A program made the position numbers and the translations under genes. A DNA stretch of 6,105 nt from an uncultured Collinsella sp. (lineage in GTDB: Bacteria; Actinomycetota; Coriobacteriia; Coriobacteriales; Coriobacteriaceae). The notes under the pieces were generated by a model. It was not told the origin of the DNA, made no database searches, and saw nothing but the letters and a program-made list of their open reading frames with translations. The stretch's first letter is position 1; each line of letters starts with the position of its first letter. The stretch lies in NCBI GenBank assembly GCA_905204635.1, contig CAJLAN010000108.1:1-6105 (forward strand), read 5' to 3'. Positions 1 through 4,167 of the stretch are shown here, piece by piece.

Positions 1-308
1 AGCTGACCCTGCGCGACGAGGTCATTGACCCGACGAAGCCGCACGTCATCTTCGACCCGAACGCGACGTGGAAGACCAAGGAACTGACCGACTTCACCGT
101 GCGCGAACTGCAGGTGCCGATTTTCCAGAACGGCGAACTCGTCTACGAGCTGCCCGAACTGAACGACATCAAGGCATACTGCCGCCAGCAGATTCACACG
201 CTGTGGGACGAAGTGAAGCGCTTTGAGAACCCCCACACCTACTACGTTGACCTCTCCCAGAAGCTTTGGGACGTCAAGCGCGGACTGCTGGAAGCCGCAA
301 AATGCTGA
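1..308 (+). CDS. pncB: Nicotinate phosphoribosyltransferase, C-terminal part (5' end outside window)
   Basis: The frame opens at base 3 and stays open from the left edge to a TGA at 306-308, giving about 101 C-terminal residues; the start lies outside the window. The tail has the pattern expected of the nicotinate phosphoribosyltransferase C-terminus: an FDP segment and a WKTKEL stretch, then VPIFQNGELVYELPEL, a helical segment, and near the end NPHTYYVDLSQKLWDVK. This enzyme joins nicotinate to PRPP, with ATP use, to form nicotinate mononucleotide in the Preiss-Handler NAD salvage pathway in the cytosol. The catalytic phosphoribosyl-binding core is not in the window, so the call rests on tail similarity from memory. 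No intrinsic terminator follows within the 36 bases before the next gene, so readthrough into it is possible. Confidence 0.82.
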   Translation, partial: LTLRDEVIDPTKPHVIFDPNATWKTKELTDFTVRELQVPIFQNGELVYELPELNDIKAYCRQQIHTLWDEVKRFENPHTYYVDLSQKLWDVKRGLLEAAKC

Positions 309-320
309 TTTTCCCCTTCG

Positions 321-330
321 TATCGCGATA
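321..330. repeat. 10-bp perfect palindrome upstream of the glycosidase start
   Basis: TATCGCGATA is a perfect inverted repeat with no spacer. It lies in the 36-base gap between the pncB stop and the next ATG, directly against the ribosome binding site. It could be a small operator half-site pair that would block translation or transcription there, but a 10-bp palindrome can occur by chance. Confidence 0.3.
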
Positions 331-336
331 AGGAGG
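330..336 (+). promoter_or_regulatory. Strong Shine-Dalgarno site for the ATG at 345
   Basis: AAGGAGG is a near-perfect anti-16S match ending 8 bases before ATG 345-347. It shows that the short frame beginning at 345 is a genuine gene start, although the gene is cut shortly afterwards. Confidence 0.8.
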
Positions 337-344
337 CGTTTTCC

Positions 345-455
345 ATGCGCGTAGAGCAGCAGAATCACCGGCTCATCATCCACGATGGCAGAAGCGAATG
401 CTGGATTGACCCTTGGGGCAAGGACAGTCTGCGCGTGCGCATGAGCGCCGAGCCC
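345..455 (+). CDS. N-terminal fragment of a probable GH31 family alpha-glycosidase, cut at the junction
   Basis: A strong ribosome binding site precedes ATG 345. The first 33-37 residues include the segment WIDPWGKDSLRVRM, which matches the N-terminal beta-sandwich pattern of family 31 glycoside hydrolases (alpha-glucosidases and alpha-xylosidases), where a PWG..SLRVR stretch precedes the catalytic barrel. Those enzymes are normally roughly 650-800 residues; here everything after about residue 37 is missing, including the catalytic barrel. The frame runs on to a TGA at 561-563, but residues 38-72 are simply the antisense of dusB and do not belong to this protein. No function is expected from the fragment. 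The family call rests on one short motif, so it is moderate; that this is a real gene start is more certain. Confidence 0.55.
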
Positions 456-814
456 TCGCCCTTGGTGACAACCTTGCGGGCAGGACAGGCCATGTTGATA
501 TCGATGAGCGACAGGCGATCGCCCACACGCTCCTCGACGGCGGCGACGGCACTCGCAAACTGATCGGGCTTGGAACCAAAGAGCTGCACGCAAATCTGCT
601 GCTCCTCGTCGGCCGGTAGCACCAGGCGCCAGGTCTTGTTGCTGGCATAGGCAAGGCCCGCCACGCTCACCATCTCGCTGTAGGCAAGGTTGGCACCGCG
701 GCGACGGCACATGATGCGGTAGGCAGGGGCGGTCACGCCCGCCATGGGAGCCATAAGGAACGGCTGCTCGGCATAGGCGCCCAGCAGCCGCTTGCTGTAT
801 TCGGAAAGCGCCAT
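365..814 (-). CDS. dusB: tRNA-dihydrouridine synthase (DusB-like), truncated after about 127 native residues
   Basis: Dus enzymes use FMN and NADPH to reduce uridines in the tRNA D-loop. ATG is at 814-812. Visible family features are MAPMAGVTAPAYR (residues 21-33, FMN-binding start of the barrel), YSEMVS (45-50), QLFGSKPDQFA (77-87) and IDINMACPARKVV (104-116), with the presumed catalytic Cys110; GEGSALMRT ends at residue 127. Native similarity stops at about base 434. The last 22 residues before the TGA at 367-365 are antisense of the glycosidase fragment. DusB proteins normally have about 320-350 residues, so the later barrel strands, the remaining FMN-phosphate contacts and the C-terminal helical tRNA-binding domain are missing and this copy should be inactive. 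The start lies 4 bases after the lepA stop, with AAGGTGG inside the end of lepA as a likely ribosome binding site, which suggests translational coupling. Assignment to DusB rather than another Dus subfamily is probable only. Confidence 0.85.
   Translation of the reverse strand: MALSEYSKRLLGAYAEQPFLMAPMAGVTAPAYRIMCRRRGANLAYSEMVSVAGLAYASNKTWRLVLPADEEQQICVQLFGSKPDQFASAVAAVEERVGDRLSLIDINMACPARKVVTKGEGSALMRTRRLSLPQGSIQHSLLPSWMMSR
434..455. other. Breakpoint joining a plus-strand glycosidase 5' end to a truncated minus-strand dusB
   Basis: dusB-like protein sequence on the minus strand is convincing down to the threonine codon at 434-436 (GEGSALMRT). GH31-like sequence on the plus strand is convincing up to at least 443 and possibly 455 (SLRVRM, then SAEP). 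Each gene loses family resemblance just past this shared interval, so the exchange point lies in about 10-20 bases that fit both genes. The hexamer palindrome TGCGCA is at 436-441. No transposase, terminal inverted repeat or target duplication is visible around it. Confidence 0.7.
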
Positions 815-818
815 AGAC

Positions 819-2630
819 CTACTCGTCCACCTTGAGGATCGCCATAAAGGCCTCCTGCGGGACCTCGACCGATCCGATGGCCTTCATGCGCTTCTTGCCC
901 TCTTTCTGCTTCTCGAGCAGCTTGCGCTTACGCGAGATATCGCCGCCGTAGCACTTGGCAAGCACATCCTTGCGACGCGCCTTGACGGTGGAGCGGGCAA
1001 TGATCTTGTTGCCGATAGCACCCTGGATGGGCACCTCGAACAGCTGACGCGGGATGATCTCCTTAAGCTTGTCGCATAGGCCACGGGCCAGACCATAGGC
1101 CTTGTCCTTATGGACGATAAACGACAGCGCGTCCACCTCGTCGCCCGAAAGCAAAATATCGAGCTTCACAAGCTCGGATGGACGATACTCATTGAACTCG
1201 TAGTCGAGCGAGGCATAGCCCTTGGTGCGACTCTTGAGCTGGTCAAAGAAGTCCAAGATGAGCTCGGCAAGCGGCATATCGAAGCGCATCTCGACCGATT
1301 TGCTCGTCAGGTGGATCATGTCGGTCGTGACGCCGCGGTGATCGATGGCGAGCTGCATGACGGCGCCCGTGTACTCAGGCGGGCAGATGATCTTTGCCTT
1401 GAGGTAGGGTTCCTCGATACGCTCGATGCGCGTAGCCTCGGGCAGGTCCTGCGGGCTGCGGACATCGATCATTTCGCCGTCGGTCTTGTAGACGTGATAG
1501 TCGACCGAGGGACTCGTGGCAATGAGGTCCAAGTTGAACTCGCGCTCCAGACGTTCCTTGACGACTTCCATGTGAAGCAGGCCCAGGAAGCCAACGCGGA
1601 AGCCAAAGCCGAGCGCCACCGAGGTCTCGGGCTCCCACACCAACGAGGGGTCGTTGACGTGCAGCTTATCGAGCGCGTCGCGCAGGTTCTCGTAGTCCTT
1701 GTTATCGATCGGGAACAGGCCCGTATAGACCATGGGCTTGGCCTCGCGGTAGCCGGGAAGCGGCTCGGGGCAGGGATTCGACGCCCACGTGAGGGTATCG
1801 CCCACGCGAACGGCTTCGGGGTCCTTCAGGCCCGTGACCACATATCCGACCTCGCCGACCGTCAGCGAGTCGACCGGGGTCTCGGCGGGACGCTTGACGC
1901 CCACGCCATCGACCAAAAAGTCGCCCTTTGCCTGCATCATGCGCAGGGTATCGCCCTTTTTGATGGAGCCGTCAAAGACGCGCACCGTGGCGACGACGCC
2001 ACGATACTCGTCGAAGTACGAATCCAGGATGAGTGCCTTGAGCGGCGCGTTCGCATCGCCCTTGGGCGGAGAGATCAAAAAGACAATGGACTCCAGCAGA
2101 TCGTGGATACCCTCGCCGGTCTTGCCCGAGACACACACGGCATCATCGGCAGGGATCGCCAGGTCATCCTCGATCTCGGTCTTGACCTCGTCGGGATGGG
2201 CCGAGGGCAGGTCAATCTTGTTGATGGCAGGAACAATATCCAGATTGGCGTTCATAGCGAGCGTCGCGTTGGAGACGGTCTGCGCCTCAACGCCCTGCGT
2301 GGCGTCGACAACGAGCACCGCGCCCTCGCAGGCGGCCAGCGAGCGCGAGACCTCGTAGGTAAAGTCAACGTGGCCCGGCGTATCGATCAGATTGAACTGA
2401 TACGTCTCGCCATCGTCGGCGTCATAGGACACGCGGACGGCATTGGACTTGATCGTGATGCCGCGCTCGCGCTCGATGTCCATCGTGTCGAGCAACTGCG
2501 ACTCCATGTCGCGTTCGTCGACGGTATGGGTGAGCTCTAGGATGCGGTCACTGATCGTGGACTTGCCATGGTCGATGTGCGCAACAATCGAGAAGTTGCG
2601 GATGTGGGAAATGTCAATTGAAGTATTCAT
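819..2630 (-). CDS. lepA: Elongation factor 4 (LepA), ribosomal back-translocase GTPase
   Basis: Full-length, about 603 residues, the usual LepA size. LepA is a translational GTPase that binds the ribosome, is linked to back-translocation and small-subunit biogenesis, and occurs in cytosol and membrane fractions. GTPase motifs are in order: AHIDHGKST (residues 18-26, P-loop), RGITI (56-60, switch I), DTPGH (83-87, switch II), NKID (137-140) and SGKTG (168-172). Domain II follows, then EF-G-like domains. The LepA-specific C-terminal domain ends in [20 protein letters not shown] and [15 protein letters not shown] chose ATG 2630-2628 because [14 protein letters not shown] then falls where LepA proteins normally begin; the upstream in-frame start at 2690 would lie inside the rpsT terminator. 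No clear Shine-Dalgarno precedes this ATG, and a TAAGAT box sits 7 bases upstream. dusB follows 4 bases downstream. Confidence 0.97.
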   Translation of the reverse strand: MNTSIDISHIRNFSIVAHIDHGKSTISDRILELTHTVDERDMESQLLDTMDIERERGITIKSNAVRVSYDADDGETYQFNLIDTPGHVDFTYEVSRSLAACEGAVLVVDATQGVEAQTVSNATLAMNANLDIVPAINKIDLPSAHPDEVKTEIEDDLAIPADDAVCVSGKTGEGIHDLLESIVFLISPPKGDANAPLKALILDSYFDEYRGVVATVRVFDGSIKKGDTLRMMQAKGDFLVDGVGVKRPAETPVDSLTVGEVGYVVTGLKDPEAVRVGDTLTWASNPCPEPLPGYREAKPMVYTGLFPIDNKDYENLRDALDKLHVNDPSLVWEPETSVALGFGFRVGFLGLLHMEVVKERLEREFNLDLIATSPSVDYHVYKTDGEMIDVRSPQDLPEATRIERIEEPYLKAKIICPPEYTGAVMQLAIDHRGVTTDMIHLTSKSVEMRFDMPLAELILDFFDQLKSRTKGYASLDYEFNEYRPSELVKLDILLSGDEVDALSFIVHKDKAYGLARGLCDKLKEIIPRQLFEVPIQGAIGNKIIARSTVKARRKDVLAKCYGGDISRKRKLLEKQKEGKKRMKAIGSVEVPQEAFMAILKVDE

Positions 2631-2637
2631 GCGGACT

Positions 2638-2643
2638 ATCTTA
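2638..2643 (-). promoter_or_regulatory. Candidate -10 box of lepA, possibly giving a leaderless mRNA
   Basis: TAAGAT on the minus strand (4 of 6 matches to TATAAT) is 7 bases upstream of the lepA ATG, so transcription would begin at or next to the start codon. No AGGAGG-like site is present between it and the ATG. The -35 position at the usual spacing falls in the terminator arm and is poor (CTCCAT), which weakens the call. Leaderless mRNAs are common in actinobacteria. Confidence 0.4.
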
Positions 2644-2655
2644 CCCGAGCGGTAC

Positions 2656-2690
2656 AAAAAATGGAGCCTGTTCCATAAAACAGGCTCCAT
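2656..2690 (-). terminator. Rho-independent terminator of rpsT
   Basis: Read on the minus strand, a perfect 12-bp stem (ATGGAGCCTGTT paired with AACAGGCTCCAT) closes a 6-base loop and is followed at once by a run of five further T. It begins 36 bases after the rpsT stop and ends 25 bases before the lepA ATG, so it separates the rpsT and lepA transcripts. The plus-strand side has only a short TTAT tail, so it should be much weaker in that direction. Confidence 0.92.
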
Positions 2691-2726
2691 TTATGCGCGT
2701 AATCTGTGTGGTGTGAAATTTACAAC

Positions 2727-2993
2727 TTAGGCGTTGATGCTGTTCACGAGCTTGGCGAGACCGGACTTGCGGTTGGAAGCCTGGTTCTTGTGGATAACAT
2801 GCTTGGCGGCAGCCATGTCGAGACGCTTGGTGACGGTCTTGAGGGCAGCCTGGGCCTTCTCGGCGTCGCCCTCGGCGACGGCGGACTGGACGTGCTTGGT
2901 CAGCGTCTTGAGCTCGGACTTGACAGCCTTGTTACGCATGCGAGCTGCCTCATTGGTGCGGATACGCTTCTTCTGAGACTTGATGTTTGCCAC
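2727..2993 (-). CDS. rpsT: Small ribosomal subunit protein bS20
   Basis: 88 residues, the normal size for bS20, a primary 16S-rRNA-binding protein of the 30S subunit made of long helices. The N-terminus [22 protein letters not shown] and the later [27 protein letters not shown] stretches are typical, with a strongly basic composition. The start is GTG 2993-2991, chosen because bS20 begins with (M)ANIKSQ and because AAAGGA lies 9 bases upstream; the longer open frame to a TTG at 3062 would only translate the leader. The gene has its own extended -10 promoter, a structured leader and a strong terminator, so it is probably a single-gene transcript. Non-ATG starts on rpsT are known from E. coli (UUG), where they take part in autogenous translational control; whether that applies here is inference. 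Confidence 0.97.
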   Translation of the reverse strand: MANIKSQKKRIRTNEAARMRNKAVKSELKTLTKHVQSAVAEGDAEKAQAALKTVTKRLDMAAAKHVIHKNQASNRKSGLAKLVNSINA

Positions 2994-2998
2994 TTCTG

Positions 2999-3018
2999 GA
3001 GTTCCTTTCGAGTTCCTT
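2999..3018 (-). promoter_or_regulatory. Tandem ribosome-binding-site repeat before rpsT
   Basis: The 9-mer AAGGAACTC occurs twice on the minus strand, at 3018-3010 and 3007-2999, with an 11-base period. The proximal copy, read as AAAGGA at 3008-3003, is 9 bases from the GTG and is the working Shine-Dalgarno. The distal copy could act as a standby or alternative binding site. Confidence 0.6.
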
Positions 3019-3062
3019 GCAAAAAATGTATGACACCTCTGAGACACGGTGAGGTCATGCAA
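3017..3062 (-). promoter_or_regulatory. Predicted stem-loop in the rpsT 5' leader
   Basis: On the minus strand, TTGC at the presumed 5' end (3062-3059) can pair with GCAA (3020-3017) next to the distal Shine-Dalgarno copy. Inside it, ATGA+CCTC (3058-3051) pairs with GAGG+TCAT (3039-3030) around an 11-base loop, with a 2-base bulge. Six T (3026-3021) follow the inner stem after three bases (ACA). This could be an autoregulatory bS20 leader or a weak attenuator. No homology is claimed; it rests on hand-found pairing only. Confidence 0.35.
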
Positions 3063-3068
3063 GCGCCT

Positions 3069-3077
3069 ACTATAGCA
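3069..3077 (-). promoter_or_regulatory. Extended -10 promoter of rpsT
   Basis: TGCTATAGT on the minus strand is a TGn extension joined to a 5-of-6 -10 hexamer (TATAGT). Transcription would begin near 3062, giving a leader of about 69 bases before the GTG. No good -35 sits 16-18 bases upstream. A perfect TTGACA exists at 3112-3107, but it is 32 bases from the -10 and so is not correctly spaced. Confidence 0.6.
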
Positions 3078-3126
3078 CGCTCCCCCTCAAAGGGATAGAA
3101 CGAATTTGTCAAATAGGCAGGTATCA

Positions 3127-4089
3127 TCACGATTTTCTCAAGATGTTCGTAATCCAGAGCAAAAGCGCGGTCTGAGAATCGGCCGAACCCTTGAGCGCGA
3201 GCTCTACATCGACCGCCCCCTCGAGCGCCGCGACGAGCTCTGCCATCGAAAAGCGACGTGCCCAGGTCAGGTGATTCTTGACCTGCCAGGACTGGAGCTT
3301 GAGCGTTGCGGCCAGCTCACGACCCTGTCCGCGCGCATCGAGCGCCTTGGCAACGATAAGCTCGCGGATGCGGCCGCACAGCAATGTGTAAGTCCACACG
3401 TAGCTCTTGGCGGGCAGTAGATTGAAGAGCTCGAGCGAGCGGCGCATGTCACGGGCCGAGACCGCATTGAGAAAGTCCCAGGGCTGGACTTCGGCCGTGC
3501 GCACGATCCAGCGCTCCACATCGGCAAGCTCAATTTGCGGCGCCTCGACCATCTGGGCAAGCTTGGCCAAGTCGTTATCGAGCATGCGAGTGTTCTCGCC
3601 CGAGCGCGAAACGAGCTCCTCGGCGGCGGCCGTAGAGATGGACTTTCCGTGCTGCGTCGCCATCTGCTGCACGCGGCGCGGAAGCTCCCAGCGCTTGGTG
3701 CCGGAGCAATCGATCACGGCCTTCTTGTCGATCTTGGCGATCGCCTTATACAGGCGCGTGTTCTTGGCAAGCGAGTCGGCGATGATGAGGCAAACCGTCG
3801 TGGGGCTGGGACTCGCCAGATAGTCGACAAGCGGCTCGGAGATCGCTTTGGCGAGTTTTGAGCAGCCGTCAAGGATTACCAGGCGAAACTCGCTGCCCAT
3901 GGGAAAGGTGTTAAGCGATCCGATAATGGACTCGATATCGGAGTCCTTGGTCATGTCGCGCTCGTCGAGGTTGAACTCGACCATACCCGACTTTTCCAGA
4001 CGCGCTTTCATACGCGAGACGGCGTGATCGCGTTTGACTCCGTCGGTACCGACGATCAGATATGCCGGCAACAGACCGGTTTCGGACAT
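3127..4089 (-). CDS. holA: DNA polymerase III delta subunit
   Basis: 320 residues, close to the usual HolA length. The delta subunit is the wrench of the clamp loader: it opens the beta sliding clamp and loads it onto primed DNA with gamma/tau and delta-prime. The N-terminal AAA+-like domain starts with AYLIVGTDGVKRD (residues 9-21), followed by LNTFPMGSEFRLVILDG (59-75) and a TTVCLIIAD strand near residues 96-104. The middle lid domain has the GENTRMLDNDLAKL segment, and the C-terminal helical collar includes QPWDFLNAVSARDMRRSLELF and a late DVELALKGS. Delta normally lacks a working Walker A, and none is seen here. ATG 4089-4087 is chosen because of its excellent Shine-Dalgarno and because homology begins at once; the longer frame to 4149 would overlap the candidate promoter. 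It lies 78 bases after comEC, the usual neighbour in Gram-positives. Confidence 0.93.
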   Translation of the reverse strand: MSETGLLPAYLIVGTDGVKRDHAVSRMKARLEKSGMVEFNLDERDMTKDSDIESIIGSLNTFPMGSEFRLVILDGCSKLAKAISEPLVDYLASPSPTTVCLIIADSLAKNTRLYKAIAKIDKKAVIDCSGTKRWELPRRVQQMATQHGKSISTAAAEELVSRSGENTRMLDNDLAKLAQMVEAPQIELADVERWIVRTAEVQPWDFLNAVSARDMRRSLELFNLLPAKSYVWTYTLLCGRIRELIVAKALDARGQGRELAATLKLQSWQVKNHLTWARRFSMAELVAALEGAVDVELALKGSADSQTALLLWITNILRKS

Positions 4090-4093
4090 CGCG

Positions 4094-4103
4094 CTCCCCT
4101 CCC
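4094..4103 (-). promoter_or_regulatory. Shine-Dalgarno site fixing the holA start
   Basis: The purine run GGGAGGGGAG on the minus strand contains GGAGG at 4102-4098, 8 bases from ATG 4089. This favours the 4089 start over the upstream in-frame start at 4149. Confidence 0.75.
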
Positions 4104-4129
4104 GCAGACCTTCGTATTCGTTCCGTGCC

Positions 4130-4159
4130 ATTCTAGCCCAGGGGCCCACTACACGCCAA
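4130..4159 (-). promoter_or_regulatory. Candidate holA promoter in the comEC-holA gap
   Basis: On the minus strand, TTGGCG (4159-4154, 4 of 6 to TTGACA) and TAGAAT (4135-4130, 5 of 6 to TATAAT) are separated by 18 bases. The start would lie near 4123, giving a leader of about 34 bases. A 10-bp palindrome, ACGACGTCGT (4159-4168), touches the -35 box and could be an operator or chance. No terminator follows comEC, so holA may also be reached by readthrough. Confidence 0.45.
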
Positions 4160-4167
4160 CGACGTCG

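Noticed and set aside
456..563. Residues 38-72 of the plus-strand frame from 345 as part of a small novel protein
   Set aside because: They are the exact antisense of the conserved dusB segment, so they are a by-product of the junction rather than a selected protein sequence.
1110..2540. 476-codon open frame on the plus strand
   Set aside because: It lies entirely antisense to lepA, whose product is unmistakable. Its composition (Arg, Asp, Leu, Val and His rich) is typical of a shadow frame opposite a G+C-rich gene, and no family motif is seen.
2631..2690. 20-residue N-terminal extension of LepA from an ATG at 2690
   Set aside because: This ATG lies in the arm of the rpsT terminator hairpin, and the added residues have no LepA counterpart.
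2900..3058. Leader peptide from the ATG at 3058 upstream of rpsT
   Set aside because: The frame runs on deep into rpsT out of phase, has no ribosome binding site and shows no regulatory residue run.
2994..3062. 23-residue extension of bS20 from a TTG at 3062
   Set aside because: It would begin at the predicted transcription start and lacks a ribosome binding site. The GTG at 2993 has a well-spaced one and matches the family N-terminus.
3107..3112. Consensus TTGACA as the -35 of rpsT
   Set aside because: It is 32 bases from TATAGT, and no -10-like hexamer lies at 16-18 bases (TGAGGG is found there), so it is probably chance sequence after holA.
4090..4149. Longer HolA start at 4149
   Set aside because: The extra 20 residues lack family similarity and cover the candidate promoter and the Shine-Dalgarno that serves the 4089 start.
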